A stretch of DNA of 64,000 nucleotides from positions 2,418,001 to 2,482,000 of the forward strand of contig NZ_AP022587.1 of the NCBI RefSeq assembly GCF_010731715.1. The letters are read 5' to 3'. This stretch comes from Mycobacterium stomatepiae. Its GTDB lineage: Bacteria > Actinomycetota > Actinomycetes > Mycobacteriales > Mycobacteriaceae. Position numbers and translations under genes: made by a program. Every line of letters begins with the position of its first letter. Position 1 is the stretch's first letter. Shown piece after piece: positions 1-9,454 of the stretch. A model generated the notes under the pieces. It was not told where the DNA came from, did not search any database, and worked only from the letters and a program-made list of their open reading frames with translations.

Positions 1-592
1 TGGTTGCATAGCCGTCCCGCTCGGCCACGGCGAGCTGGCGGTCGAGTTCCTCCATCGAGGTGATCGTCCGGTCGGTGAACCGCGACATCCCAGCCTCTCC
101 GAGTAGGCGTTTGCGTTTGTCCGCGGACATGGACGCCAACAGGACCTTGCCGCTGGAGGTCGCGTGCAGGGGCGTCAGCTCCCCCACCCAGTTGTGCGTG
201 CCGATTGCCGACGGGCCCCTTGCCTGCTCCACATTCACCGCAAAGTGCGAGCGCAGTACCGCGAGGTTGACCGTCTCGCCGACCTGCGCGGCCAGCCGCT
301 CACAGACGTCGCGGGCCTGCTCAGTGAGGTCCAGACGGCCCGGCACCGCGTGGGCCAGCCGCAGGATTCCCAGACCGAGGTGGTACTTCCCCCGCCCGTG
401 GAACTGTTCGACGAGGCCACGCTCCTCGAGTGAGCCGAGCAGCCGCGATGCCGTCGACTTGTGCACACCGATGGCAGCGGCCAGCTCCGTGACGCCGGCC
501 TCGCCCTCACGCGCGAGAAGCTCGAGCATCTGCAGCGCGCGGTCGACCGACTGGACTCCGCCGATGCCGGTGTCGGAGCTCGCTTTGCTCAT
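1..592 (-). CDS. IclR-family transcriptional regulator (partial, C-terminus beyond left edge)
   Basis: About 197 residues are visible before the frame leaves the window. The N-terminal winged helix-turn-helix is clear (VQSVDRALQMLELLA, then GVTELAAAIGVHKSTASRLL), followed by the start of the IclR effector-binding domain (THNWVGELTPLHATSSGKVL). IclR proteins bind DNA as dimers or tetramers and usually control a neighbouring catabolic operon in response to a small metabolite. Here it sits beside two GntR regulators and the sarcosine genes, so a role in that pathway or in a pathway to the left is inferred. Start chosen at ATG 592; an in-frame ATG at 610 is an alternative giving six more residues. 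The ligand cannot be told from the sequence. Confidence 0.9.
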   Translation of the reverse strand, partial: MSKASSDTGIGGVQSVDRALQMLELLAREGEAGVTELAAAIGVHKSTASRLLGSLEERGLVEQFHGRGKYHLGLGILRLAHAVPGRLDLTEQARDVCERLAAQVGETVNLAVLRSHFAVNVEQARGPSAIGTHNWVGELTPLHATSSGKVLLASMSADKRKRLLGEAGMSRFTDRTITSMEELDRQLAVAERDGYAT

Positions 593-608
593 CCCTGCGA
601 CCCTACTC

Positions 609-636
609 ATTGCGAACGTGACCTATTGCCAACGTG
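609..636. promoter_or_regulatory. Tandem direct repeat upstream of the IclR gene, possible operator
   Basis: ATTGCGAACGTG (609-620) is followed 16 bp later by ATTGCCAACGTG (625-636), matching at 11 of 12 positions. The pair covers the leader of the iclR-type gene and overlaps the alternative ATG at 610. The spacing of about one and a half helical turns and the position suggest autoregulation; this is inference. Confidence 0.35.
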
Positions 637-680
637 TTCGGTCGTTGCCCCGCAGGTGATCGGTTGCGCCGCGCGGCGCC

Positions 681-1358
681 TCACACGACTGCCCGGATCG
701 CTTTCTCGAACCCGATGACGTGATCTGCGGCCAGCGCAGCGGCCGCGTCGGAGTCGCCGTCGGCGATGGTCCGCAAGAGGGCCGCGTGCTCTCCGACGTG
801 GCGGGCCACCGCGGGTAGCCGATCGAGGAAAATGCAGAAAATGCGGGTGGCGAGGTTGTCATAACGCACCAGGACGTCCTCGAGGTGCGGATTGCCCGCC
901 GCGCGGTAGATCGCGCGGTGCGCCCGCAGGTCCCACCGCATTAGCTCGCTGCGGTCGATCGTCTCGACTTCTAGAGCACTCGTGCAGTCCGCGAGCTCGA
1001 GAAGGTGTGACCGCACCGCGGCCGAGGTGTTCTCGGCGGCGGCGCGCGCCGCGACGGGTTCGAGGTTGACGCGGATCTGCGAGATATGCCGCAGGTCGGC
1101 GACGTCGACGCCGGTAGCAAACGTGCCCCTGCGCGGGAACGACACCACCAGCCGGTCGGCCTCCAGCCGCTTGAGGGCCTCCCGTACGGGCGTCCGGCCC
1201 GTCTTAAGCTGGGCGGCAAGCTCGCTCTCGACGATGGCCTGGTTGGGCCGGATCTCGAGCATGATGAGCTTGTCCCTGATCACCAGGTAGGCCTGGTCGG
1301 CAAACGACATGTGCTCCGGGGCAATCTCCTCGAACGCATCCATCCCCGCCACGGTCAT
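681..1358 (-). CDS. GntR-family regulator, FCD (FadR/VanR-like) subfamily
   Basis: 225 residues. An N-terminal winged helix (residues about 18-85; signature GRTPVREALKRLEADRLV, then PRRGTFATGV) is followed by an FCD ligand-binding domain. The expected metal/ligand residues are visible: Asp and His in RWDLRAHRAIYRAAGNPHL, His in GEHAALL and a last His in AADHVIGF. FCD regulators typically repress catabolic operons until an organic acid binds. It lies 147 bp from its paralogue at 1506-2078 on the same strand and close to glyA-sox, so control of glycine/sarcosine metabolism is likely. An upstream in-frame ATG would move the start little. Confidence 0.9.
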   Translation of the reverse strand: MTVAGMDAFEEIAPEHMSFADQAYLVIRDKLIMLEIRPNQAIVESELAAQLKTGRTPVREALKRLEADRLVVSFPRRGTFATGVDVADLRHISQIRVNLEPVAARAAAENTSAAVRSHLLELADCTSALEVETIDRSELMRWDLRAHRAIYRAAGNPHLEDVLVRYDNLATRIFCIFLDRLPAVARHVGEHAALLRTIADGDSDAAAALAADHVIGFEKAIRAVV

Positions 1359-1425
1359 GGCCCGACGTTCCCTTCACGACTTTTGATGTTGCAGATAGAC
1401 AACTGAACTTGCTATGTGGCGCCAA

Positions 1426-1435
1426 TGATATATCG
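1426..1435. promoter_or_regulatory. AT-rich palindrome between the two GntR genes
   Basis: TGATATATCG contains the perfect palindrome GATATATC. It lies about 70 bp upstream of the GntR gene starting at 1358 and resembles the AATATAT-centred sites before glyA (2166) and dgcA (13301). Possible operator; only the sequence similarity supports it. Confidence 0.25.
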
Positions 1436-1505
1436 AATGGCCCTTTGGTCGGTCCAGCTTTGCTCCGTGGTGGGTGGGAGTCGCGCGACCACGGCCCCGG
1501 AGGGT

Positions 1506-2078
1506 TCAGAGAAGTGCGCGGTGCTCGCGGGCGTGGCCGGCCACGCCGGCGATCCGATCGAGAAACACGCACCAGATCCGGGTGGCGTGGGCGTCGAGGC
1601 CGACCAGGATCTGCTCTAGGTGCGGGTTGCCTGGCGCGCGGTAGATGTCGCCGTGCACCCGCACGTCGAAACGCAACACCTCGCGCGCGTCCTGGCCGTC
1701 CTCGATCCGTCCGATCTCGTCGGCCAGAGCGGCAAGTCGACCCCGCATGCCGGTGGTTGCCATGCGCGCGGCACGAGCGGCCGCCAACGGTTCGAGTTGT
1801 TTGCGGATCTCCGAGATGTCGGCGAGGTCGGTCATGTCAACCGGGGTAGCGAAGGTGCCGTGGCGCGGGTAGGCGACCACAAGGCGGTCGCGCTCCAGTC
1901 GCTTGAGCGCCTCGCGGACCGGCGTCCGGCCGACACCGAGTTCGGCGGCCAGACGGTCGTCGTTGATGGGTTCACCGGGCCGGACGTCGAGAATCGCGAG
2001 GCGCTCCCGCAAGATCTCGTATGCCCGGTCTGCGCTGGTTTCCGGACCAGCGCCGGGCAGCGATAGCTCGGTCAGCAT
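1506..2078 (-). CDS. GntR/FCD regulator lacking the C-terminal helix of its paralogue
   Basis: 190 residues, clearly paralogous to the neighbour at 681-1358: the DNA-binding domain (GVGRTPVREALKRLERDRLV, PRHGTFATPV) and the first FCD helices (RFDVRVHGDIYRAPGNPHL) match closely. The protein stops at GHAREHRALL, whereas the paralogue continues about 32 residues to include the last metal/ligand His. It may be a constitutive DNA binder with altered sensing, or a decaying copy. It is divergent from glyA, with 129 bp between its start and the glyA start, the usual position for a repressor of that operon. No frameshift restoring the missing tail is obvious downstream. Confidence 0.8.
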   Translation of the reverse strand: MLTELSLPGAGPETSADRAYEILRERLAILDVRPGEPINDDRLAAELGVGRTPVREALKRLERDRLVVAYPRHGTFATPVDMTDLADISEIRKQLEPLAAARAARMATTGMRGRLAALADEIGRIEDGQDAREVLRFDVRVHGDIYRAPGNPHLEQILVGLDAHATRIWCVFLDRIAGVAGHAREHRALL

Positions 2079-2164
2079 GGTCGTGACATCCTTCCTCGCC
2101 CTTCCTGTCGACCGGCTTCCCCGGCTATTGACGTGGCCGCCGCCGGCCCTTACTATGCCGTACA

Positions 2165-2180
2165 GTTAATATATCAATAG
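2165..2180. promoter_or_regulatory. Putative GntR operator / promoter region before glyA-sox
   Basis: GTTAATATATCAATAG lies in the divergent gap between the truncated GntR gene and glyA, about 28 bp upstream of the glyA ATG. Its core TTAATATAT recurs twice, as an inverted pair, in the dgcA/sdaA intergenic region (13301-13336). A shared AT-rich element in two divergent promoters of one pathway suggests a common regulator, probably one of the adjacent GntR proteins. Confidence 0.5.
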
Positions 2181-2207
2181 CATTGTACTGGAATGTCAGG
2201 AGCGCGC

Positions 2208-3539
2208 ATGACTCTGGACACACCGCAGCGGCTCACCGCGGCACCGGCCAACCCGGTCCTGGACGAGCCGCTGGTCAGCCTCGACCCTGAGGTTTACCGG
2301 GCGATCGCCGACGAAGTGGCGCGCCAGCAGGGCACCCTCGAAATGATCGCCAGCGAGAACTTCGCGCCGCTGGCGGCGATGCAGGCGCAGGGCTCGGTGC
2401 TGACCAACAAGTACGCCGAGGGCTACCCGGGCAAGCGCTACTACGGCGGCTGTGAACACGTCGACGTCATCGAACAGCTCGCGATCGACCGTGTCCGGAG
2501 TCTCTTCGGCGCCGGCTACGCGAACGTCCAGCCGCATTCCGGCGCGCAGGCCAACGCCGCGGCGATGGCGGCCCTGCTCTCCCCCGGCGACACGATCCTG
2601 GGCCTGGCGCTGGCCCACGGCGGCCATCTCACGCACGGGATGAAGCTCAACTTCTCCGGCAAGCTCTACGACGTCGCCGCCTATCACGTGTCCGAGGAGG
2701 ACCACCGGGTGGACATGGCCGAAGTCGAGAGGCTGGCACGCGAGCGGCGGCCCAGGCTGATCCTGGCCGGTTGGTCGGCCTACCCGCGTCACCTCGACTT
2801 CGCCGCATTCCGGCGCATCGCCGACGAGGTGGGCGCCTACCTCATGGTCGACATGGCTCACTTTGCCGGCCTGGTCGCGGCCGGCCTGCATCCCTCGCCG
2901 GTACCGCACGCACACGTCGTGACGTCGACCACGCACAAGACCCTCGGGGGCCCCCGCGGCGGCTTCATCCTCACCGACGACGAGGCGCTGGCGAAGAAGT
3001 TCAACTCCTCGGTGTTCCCCGGCCAGCAGGGCGGCCCGCTGGAACACGTCATCGCCGCCAAGGCGGTGGCGTTCAAACTCGCCGCGCAGCCCGAGTTCCG
3101 CGAGCGGCAGCAACGGACGCTGGCCGGCGCGCGGATCCTCGCCGAGCGCCTCATGCGGGACGATTCGCGCAGCGCGCAGGTCAGCGTGGTGTCCGGCGGG
3201 ACCGACGTGCATCTAGTTCTGGTGGACCTGCGCAATTCCGAACTCGACGGCAAGCATGCCGAGGACCGGTTGCACCGCGCCGGAGTCACGGTGTACCGCA
3301 ACGCCGTTCCCTTCGACCCGCGGCCCCCAATGGTTAGCTCGGGAGCGCGGATCGGCACCGCCGCGCTGGCGACTCGCGGGTTCGACCTCGACTGCTTCCG
3401 GGAGGTCGCCGACATCATCAGTTTGACGCTGCGGCCCGACGCCGTCGACGACGCCACCCTCGACGCGCTCCGCGCCAGGGTCGATGTGCTCGCCAGCCGG
3501 TTCCCGCTCTACCCCGGCCTGACGGGACACGCACTGTGA
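2208..3539 (+). CDS. glyA: Serine hydroxymethyltransferase
   Basis: 443 residues with the chosen start. The PLP enzyme interconverts glycine plus 5,10-methylene-THF with serine plus THF. Diagnostic stretches are [11 protein letters not shown] near the N-terminus, [15 protein letters not shown], and the PLP lysine in [12 protein letters not shown]. The ATG at 2208 is preferred over the in-frame ATG at 2193 because AGGAG (2198-2202) lies 5 nt before it. It overlaps soxB by 4 nt (GTGA). In this operon it would combine glycine with the C1 unit released by sarcosine oxidation to give serine, which the divergent serine dehydratase at 13468 can deaminate. A second, housekeeping glyA copy elsewhere is likely but not visible. 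Confidence 0.97.
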   Translation: MTLDTPQRLTAAPANPVLDEPLVSLDPEVYRAIADEVARQQGTLEMIASENFAPLAAMQAQGSVLTNKYAEGYPGKRYYGGCEHVDVIEQLAIDRVRSLFGAGYANVQPHSGAQANAAAMAALLSPGDTILGLALAHGGHLTHGMKLNFSGKLYDVAAYHVSEEDHRVDMAEVERLARERRPRLILAGWSAYPRHLDFAAFRRIADEVGAYLMVDMAHFAGLVAAGLHPSPVPHAHVVTSTTHKTLGGPRGGFILTDDEALAKKFNSSVFPGQQGGPLEHVIAAKAVAFKLAAQPEFRERQQRTLAGARILAERLMRDDSRSAQVSVVSGGTDVHLVLVDLRNSELDGKHAEDRLHRAGVTVYRNAVPFDPRPPMVSSGARIGTAALATRGFDLDCFREVADIISLTLRPDAVDDATLDALRARVDVLASRFPLYPGLTGHAL

Positions 3540-4771
3540 CGGCCGTCAGCCCACCCGGCGCCGAGCTACCGGATCATCCCGAATTCCTCTGGCGCACACC
3601 GGAACCGAAGAAATCCTACGATGTCGTCATCGTCGGCGGCGGCGGCCACGGGCTGGCCACGGCGCACTACCTGGCCAAGAACCACGGCATCACCAACGTG
3701 GCTGTGCTGGAAAGAGGCTGGCTGGCCGGCGGGAACATGGCCCGCAACACCACCCTGATCCGGTCCAACTACTTGTGGGACGAGAGCGCCCGCATCTACG
3801 AGCACTCGCTGAAGTTGTGGGAGGGCCTCGAGGAGGACCTGGACTACCCGATCCTGTTCAGTCAGCGCGGCGTGCTCAACCTCGCGCACAGCCTGCAGGA
3901 CGTCCGCGACGGTGTCCGGCGGGTGGAAGCCAACCGGCTCAACGGCATTGACGCGCAGTGGGTCGATCCCGACGAGGTAAAGAAACTCTGCCCCATCGTC
4001 AACGTGTCGAGCGAATTGCGCTACCCCGTGCTCGGCGCCACCTATCAACCCCGGGCCGGCATCGCCAAGCACGACTACGTAGCGTGGGGATTTGCCCGAC
4101 GCGCGGACGAGCGCGGCGTTGACATCATCCAGCACTGCGAGGTCACCGGGTTCGTCACGGACGGCGATCGGGTGACGGGCGTGTGCACCAGCCGCGGCGA
4201 CATCGCGGCCGGACGCGTCGCGCTGTGCGCGGCCGGACACACATCCACGCTCACCGACATGCTGGGCATCCGCACGCCGCTGCAGAGTCACCCCTTGCAG
4301 GCGTTGGTCTCCGAGCTGCTCGAACCCGTCCATCCGACGATTGTGATGTCCAACGCCATCCACGTGTACGTCTCGCAGGCGCACAAGGGCGAACTGGTCA
4401 TGGGCGCGGGTATCGACTCGTACAACGGCTATGGCCAGCGGGGAGCGTTTCACATTATCGAGCGCCAGATGGCCGCGGCCGTCGAGCTGTTCCCGATCTT
4501 TGCGCGGGCTCATCTGTTGCGCACCTGGGCCGGCATCGTGGACGTGTGCCCGGACGCCTCGCCGATCGTCGGGCGGACGCCCTACACCAACCTGTACCTC
4601 AACGCCGGTTGGGGCACCGGCGGATTCAAAGCCACACCGGGGCTCGGCTGGTGCTTTGCCGACACCATCGCCAACGACGAACCGCACGAGTTCATCGCGC
4701 CGTTCGGGCTGGACCGATTCGTCAGCGGCGCGCTGGTCGACGAACACGGCGCCGCCGCCGTCGCCCACTGA
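3536..4771 (+). CDS. soxB: Sarcosine oxidase, beta subunit
   Basis: 411 residues from a GTG start that overlaps the glyA stop. N-terminal dinucleotide-binding motif [19 protein letters not shown], then [15 protein letters not shown], typical of the beta subunit of the heterotetrameric enzyme. The C-terminal half ends with [15 protein letters not shown], conserved in the family. The beta subunit carries the sarcosine-oxidising flavin site; the complex makes glycine, H2O2 and 5,10-methylene-THF. Gene order soxB-D-A-G is the classic arrangement, all on one strand with short gaps or overlaps. Confidence 0.96.
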   Translation: MTAVSPPGAELPDHPEFLWRTPEPKKSYDVVIVGGGGHGLATAHYLAKNHGITNVAVLERGWLAGGNMARNTTLIRSNYLWDESARIYEHSLKLWEGLEEDLDYPILFSQRGVLNLAHSLQDVRDGVRRVEANRLNGIDAQWVDPDEVKKLCPIVNVSSELRYPVLGATYQPRAGIAKHDYVAWGFARRADERGVDIIQHCEVTGFVTDGDRVTGVCTSRGDIAAGRVALCAAGHTSTLTDMLGIRTPLQSHPLQALVSELLEPVHPTIVMSNAIHVYVSQAHKGELVMGAGIDSYNGYGQRGAFHIIERQMAAAVELFPIFARAHLLRTWAGIVDVCPDASPIVGRTPYTNLYLNAGWGTGGFKATPGLGWCFADTIANDEPHEFIAPFGLDRFVSGALVDEHGAAAVAH

Positions 4772-4818
4772 ATCCGATCACCGGCGATACCGACCCATTC
4801 CGACCGCAGGAGCACGCC

Positions 4819-5097
4819 ATGCAACTCATCGAATGCCCGTGGTGCGGGCCGCGTGAGGAGACCGAATTCCACTACGGCGGTGAGGCACACGTCCCCTACC
4901 CGCCGGACCCGCAGGCGCTCACCGACGAGCAGTGGGCGCATTACGTGTTTTTCCGCGCCAACACCAAAGGGCTCTTCGCCGAGCGGTGGAGTCACAGCGC
5001 CGGCTGCCGGCGCTGGTTCAACGCCATCCGCGACACCATCACCTACCGATTCCACGCCGTGTACCGCATCGACGAGCAGAGGCCAACGCTGCCATGA
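4819..5097 (+). CDS. soxD: Sarcosine oxidase, delta subunit
   Basis: 92 residues; a small zinc-binding subunit. Putative ligands are visible in IECPWCGPREE (CxxC) and in SHSAGCRRWF. RBS-like AGGAG at 4808-4812 precedes the ATG by 6 nt. It overlaps soxA by 4 nt (ATGA), which indicates translational coupling. The length matches the family. Confidence 0.95.
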   Translation: MQLIECPWCGPREETEFHYGGEAHVPYPPDPQALTDEQWAHYVFFRANTKGLFAERWSHSAGCRRWFNAIRDTITYRFHAVYRIDEQRPTLP

Positions 5098-7958
5098 ACG
5101 CTTCCTTCCGCACCCGGCACGGTGGTCGTATCGACCGGGAAGCGTTGCACACCTTCACCTTCAACGACCAGCAACTCACCGGCTACGCGGGCGACACGTT
5201 GGCATCGGCCCTGCTGGCCAACGGCATCCACCAGGTCACCACCAGCATCAAACTGGGCCGCCCCCGCGGATTCACCGCCGCGTGGGCCGAGGACACCGGC
5301 GGCCTGGTCCAGATCGAACATCCCTTCCCTGAGCCGATGCTGCTGGCCACCACCATCGAACTCTTCGAAGGCCTGGTGGCGCGCGGCATTCCGGGCCAGG
5401 GTCGGCTCGCCGACGTCGCCGACACCGCGCAGTACGACCAGATGCACTGCCACGCCGACGTTCTGGTGGTGGGGGCGGGGCCGGCGGGCATCGCCGCCGC
5501 GCTCACCGCCGCCCGTGCCGGGGCGCGGGTCGCGCTCATCGACGAACAGACGGAGGCCGGCGGATCGCTGCTCGGCACGGCCGAGACCATCGACGGCCGG
5601 CCCGCGCTGGAGTGGGTCGCCGCGGCCGTCAGCGAACTCCACGCCTGCCCCGACGTCCTCCACCTGCAACGCACGACCGCCTTCGGCCACTACGACGACG
5701 GCTTCGTCCTGGCCCTACAACGTCGCACCGACCACCTCGGCGCCGAAGCGCCCGCGTCGGTGAGCCGGCAACGGGTCTGGCGAATCCGGGCCCGGCGCTT
5801 GGTTTTTGCCACCGGCGCCCATGAGCGCCCAGTGGTATTCACCGACAACGACCGCCCCGGGATCATGCTCGCGCACGCCGCCCGGACGTTCCTGCACCGC
5901 TACGGCGTCAGGGTCGGCACCCGCGGCGTCGTCTTCACCACCAACGACAGCGCCTACCTGGCCGCGCAGGACCTGCACGACGCCGGGGTCGAGATCGCCG
6001 CGATCGTCGACGCCCGCGCCGCGGTCTCCGACGATCTGCGCCACGCCTGCGCGCAACGCGATATTCCGCTCCGCACAAGGGCTTCGATTGCCGGAACGCT
6101 CGGCGACGCCCGAGTTACGGCCGCACTGGTGTCTTGCGCCGAGGAAGCCACCGTGGAGGCGTTGCCCTGTGACGTACTGCTGGTCAGTGGGGGCTGGAAT
6201 CCCGCCGTTCATCTGTTCAGCCAGGTGGGCGGCAAGCTGCGCTACGACGACATCCTCGGCGCGTTCGTACCGGGCGAAGAGCTCGAGAGAATCGACATGG
6301 CCGGTTCGGCCAACGGCGCCCTGGCCCTACCGGACTGCCTGCGTCAGGGACGCCGGTCCGGGGCTCGCGCCGTCACCGAACTGGGTTTTAAGGCCGCGTC
6401 GAAACCGCTTCCCGGCGAATCTGATTCGTTCCGCGAAGCGGCGACCGGCCTGGTGATGTGGCGGGTCGCCGACCCCGCCGGCGCGGCCCACCAGTTCGTC
6501 GACGTCCAGCGCGACGCCACGGTAGCCGACTTGAGCCGGGCCGTGAGAGCGGGGACACGCTCGATGGAACACATCAAGCGATACACCACGATCGGCACGG
6601 CACACGATCAGGGCAAGACGTCCGGCGTGGTGGCGTCGGGCATCACCGCCGAACTGCTCTCGGAACTGCAAGACGTGCCGATCCAGAGTCTCGCGGTAAC
6701 CACCTTCCGCGCGCCCTACACGCCCGTGGCATTCGCCGCACTCGCCGGCCGCAACCGCGGGCACCTGTTCGACCCGGAACGCATCACCGCCGTGCACGAC
6801 TGGCACGTTGAGCGCGGCGCCGTGTTCGAGGACGTCGGACAGTGGAAGCGACCGCGCTACTACCCGCGGCCCGGCGAAGACATGGAGACCGCGGTCCTGC
6901 GCGAATGTGCCGCTGTGCGAAGCGGAGTGGGCATCCTCGACGGCTCGACGCTGGGCAAGATCGACGTCCAGGGCCCGGACTGCGGCGCATTCCTCGATCT
7001 GCTCTACACCAACATGATGAGCACCCTCAAAGTCGGCATGATCCGCTACGGCGTCATGTGCGGTGTCGACGGCATGGTCATCGACGACGGCACGGTCATG
7101 CGACTGGCCGAGGACCGCTACCAGGTGTTCACCACCACCGGTGGCGCCGCCCGCATCCTCGACTGGATGGAGGAGTGGCTGCAGACCGAGTGGCCCCACC
7201 TGAGGGTACGGCTCACCTCGCTCACCGACCAGTGGCACACCTTCCCCGTGGCGGGACCTAAGTCACGCGCTGTCATCGGAGCCGTCTTCCCGGACCTGGA
7301 CGTCAGCAATGACGCATTCCCGTTCATGGCATGGCGGGACACCGAGTTGGCCGGAGTGCACGTCCGCGTCGGCCGGGTCAGCTTCTCCGGGGAACTCGCC
7401 TACGAGGTCAACGTCGACGGTTGGCACGCACTTGCGGTGTGGGAGCGGCTTATCGCCGCCGGCGCGCCCCGCGGGATCACCCCGTACGGCACCGAGACCA
7501 TGCACGTGCTGCGCGCCGAAAAGGGCTACCCGATCATCGGGCAGGACACCGACGGCACCGTGACCCCCCAGGACCTCGGCATGGGCTGGGCGGTGTCGAA
7601 GAAGAAATTCGATTTCGTAGGCAAACGCTCATTCACCCGCAGCGAGAACCTCAGCCCGAACCGCAAACAGTTCGTTGGCCTGCTGCCCGTGGACGCCGAA
7701 ACAGTGTTGCCCGAGGGCGCCCAGATCATCGAGGCCGACAGCACAACGCTAGGACCCGTACCCGTCCCGATGCTCGGACATGTCACCTCCAGCTACCGCA
7801 GCGCCGAACTGGGCCGGCCGTTCGCCCTGGCGCTCGTGAAAGGCGGCCAGGCCCGCAGCGGCGACACCGTGCACGTTCCGGTGGGCGGCACCTTGGTGGC
7901 CGCGGAAATCACCAGCTGTGTCCTCGTTGACCCCGAAGGAGAACGCCGCGATGGCTGA
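5094..7958 (+). CDS. soxA: Sarcosine oxidase, alpha subunit
   Basis: 954 residues. Order seen: an N-terminal ferredoxin-like fold (TFTFNDQQLTGYAGDTLASA), an NAD/FAD-binding domain (VLVVGAGPAGIAAALTAARA near residue 122), and a C-terminal folate-binding, GcvT-like domain (from about residue 580; YTNMMSTLKVGMIRYGVM and KGYPIIGQDTDGT). The alpha subunit channels the oxidised methyl group to THF. The start is fixed by the ATGA overlap with soxD. The longer in-frame reading upstream would run across the whole soxD gene and is rejected. Confidence 0.96.
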   Translation: MNASFRTRHGGRIDREALHTFTFNDQQLTGYAGDTLASALLANGIHQVTTSIKLGRPRGFTAAWAEDTGGLVQIEHPFPEPMLLATTIELFEGLVARGIPGQGRLADVADTAQYDQMHCHADVLVVGAGPAGIAAALTAARAGARVALIDEQTEAGGSLLGTAETIDGRPALEWVAAAVSELHACPDVLHLQRTTAFGHYDDGFVLALQRRTDHLGAEAPASVSRQRVWRIRARRLVFATGAHERPVVFTDNDRPGIMLAHAARTFLHRYGVRVGTRGVVFTTNDSAYLAAQDLHDAGVEIAAIVDARAAVSDDLRHACAQRDIPLRTRASIAGTLGDARVTAALVSCAEEATVEALPCDVLLVSGGWNPAVHLFSQVGGKLRYDDILGAFVPGEELERIDMAGSANGALALPDCLRQGRRSGARAVTELGFKAASKPLPGESDSFREAATGLVMWRVADPAGAAHQFVDVQRDATVADLSRAVRAGTRSMEHIKRYTTIGTAHDQGKTSGVVASGITAELLSELQDVPIQSLAVTTFRAPYTPVAFAALAGRNRGHLFDPERITAVHDWHVERGAVFEDVGQWKRPRYYPRPGEDMETAVLRECAAVRSGVGILDGSTLGKIDVQGPDCGAFLDLLYTNMMSTLKVGMIRYGVMCGVDGMVIDDGTVMRLAEDRYQVFTTTGGAARILDWMEEWLQTEWPHLRVRLTSLTDQWHTFPVAGPKSRAVIGAVFPDLDVSNDAFPFMAWRDTELAGVHVRVGRVSFSGELAYEVNVDGWHALAVWERLIAAGAPRGITPYGTETMHVLRAEKGYPIIGQDTDGTVTPQDLGMGWAVSKKKFDFVGKRSFTRSENLSPNRKQFVGLLPVDAETVLPEGAQIIEADSTTLGPVPVPMLGHVTSSYRSAELGRPFALALVKGGQARSGDTVHVPVGGTLVAAEITSCVLVDPEGERRDG

Positions 7959-8544
7959 AACCCTCACCCGCCGAGGCCCTCTGCACAGTTGGCAGCCCCG
8001 TCTCGCGTGCCTGCCCGAGACGGCAAGCGTCAGCGAGGAACCGTTAATCGCGATGGTCGACCTGTGGGCGGATCCGGCCGGCCTGTGCGGCACCGCCGCC
8101 GCGACCGTGCTCGGAATCGACTGCCTGCCCACCACCCCGTCGACTCTGCTCGCGGGCCCAAGCCTGGACGTAATCTGGGCGGGGCCGCAGGAGTGGTTGG
8201 TCATGTCGACCGATCGGACCGGCGAACAGCTTGAGACGCAACTACGTGCGGTGATCACCGAGCTCGGCGGCGCGGCAGTCGACGTTTCGGCACAGCGCAC
8301 GGCAGTCCGGCTGCGCGGCGAGCACGCCCGCGACGTCCTCGCCAAGGGTTGCTCGCTGGACTTGCATCCCCGCGTGCTCGGACCCGGTGCGGCCGCACAA
8401 ACCGTGCTGGGATTAGCCGCGGTGGTGCTGATCCCGTTGAGCGACAACGGAACCGACTACCGAATTCTGGTCCGCTCGACGTTCGCCGGCTATCTGGCCG
8501 ACTGGCTGATCGACGCCGCCGCGGAATACGGCGCGGTACAGTAG
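7951..8544 (+). CDS. soxG: Sarcosine oxidase, gamma subunit
   Basis: 197 residues. The SoxG family is recognised by its position and by stretches such as GPQEWLVMS and AVDVSAQRTAVRLRGEHARDVLAKGCSLDLH. Start at ATG 7951, preceded by GAAGGAG (7935-7941) and overlapping the soxA stop by 8 nt; an upstream in-frame start at 7918 would lie within soxA. It is the last gene of the glyA-soxBDAG operon and converges with the MTHFR-like gene 7 bp away. Confidence 0.93.
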   Translation: MAETLTRRGPLHSWQPRLACLPETASVSEEPLIAMVDLWADPAGLCGTAAATVLGIDCLPTTPSTLLAGPSLDVIWAGPQEWLVMSTDRTGEQLETQLRAVITELGGAAVDVSAQRTAVRLRGEHARDVLAKGCSLDLHPRVLGPGAAAQTVLGLAAVVLIPLSDNGTDYRILVRSTFAGYLADWLIDAAAEYGAVQ

Positions 8545-8551
8545 CCGGCCC

Positions 8552-9403
8552 CTACCGGGTGGCACCGTGTTCGTGGACCCATCCGGCGGTGGCACGCAGA
8601 CCGCCAAAAGTGTAGAAGTGCACCAGCACCTCGCCGAGGTCCGCGGTTGTGCTGCGTTGGGCCAGTTCGGTCACGAACGCCTCGGGCCCAACGGTACCCA
8701 GCAGGTTGGTGAGCGAAAACCCGAACTTTCTGGCGATTCCCGCGCTCGCGGATACGCCGAATCGTGTTGCGTAGGAAAGTAATCGGCGGATACCGGCAGG
8801 ACCGGGCACGCCGATCCTAACGGGAAGATTGATGCCGCGCTGACGCAGCTGCGTTAGCCAGGCCACGACGCGATCCACATCGAACCCGAATTGCGTGGTG
8901 ATGCTGCCGGCCAGGCCCTGCGCGGCGAGCGCGGCGGCCTTGTCGTCCAGGGCGGTCCACAGTCGCGCGGCGGGGATGCCCGGGTGACCGTCCGGGTACC
9001 CGCTGATGCCGACGCTGCGCACCCCGGCCCGGCCGAGCAGTCCGCTCTCGATGAGCGCCAGGGCGCTGTCGTAGGGACCCTCCGGAGTTGCCGGGTCGCC
9101 ACCGACGACGAAGACGTGCGCACTTGCGTTGAGCCGCTGCAGGGCCGCCAGGTAACGTTCCAGCTCGGATCGAGACGTGAGTCGGCGTGCGGCAATGTGC
9201 GGAATAGGTTGGAAGCCAGCCTCTTTTACTGCCGCGGCCGCACGCAGCCTGACATCGAAGCCTTCGGTGCCCAGATAGGTGATGTTGACCTTCGTGCCCG
9301 CAGGGATGACGGGCCGGGCCTCGGCAAGTTCGGCGACGTCTTTGCCCGTCATCTCCAGCGAAAAGTCCTTGAGCAGCCGCGGCACCGCTTCGGCACTGAT
9401 CAC
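8552..9403 (-). CDS. Methylenetetrahydrofolate reductase-like protein
   Basis: 283 residues, GTG start with GGGAGGAA upstream. The MetF-type TIM-barrel signatures are FSLEMTGKDVAELAEA near the N-terminus, [39 protein letters not shown] and PVRIGVPGPAG. The family reduces 5,10-methylene-THF to 5-methyl-THF using reduced flavin. As the last gene of the dgcA operon it would dispose of, or redirect, the C1 units produced by demethylation. Divergent MetF-like proteins in demethylation clusters may run oxidatively, so the reaction direction here is uncertain. Confidence 0.85.
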   Translation of the reverse strand: MISAEAVPRLLKDFSLEMTGKDVAELAEARPVIPAGTKVNITYLGTEGFDVRLRAAAAVKEAGFQPIPHIAARRLTSRSELERYLAALQRLNASAHVFVVGGDPATPEGPYDSALALIESGLLGRAGVRSVGISGYPDGHPGIPAARLWTALDDKAAALAAQGLAGSITTQFGFDVDRVVAWLTQLRQRGINLPVRIGVPGPAGIRRLLSYATRFGVSASAGIARKFGFSLTNLLGTVGPEAFVTELAQRSTTADLGEVLVHFYTFGGLRATAGWVHEHGATR

Positions 9404-9454
9404 GAAAACGTTCCTCCCGGTCGATCGTTCAGAGCGCCGTTGCTCGGGTGTGGG

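Noticed and set aside
3566..4768. Long minus-strand frame opposite soxB (400 residues)
   Set aside because: Same kind of antisense shadow; soxB is conserved and in an operon.
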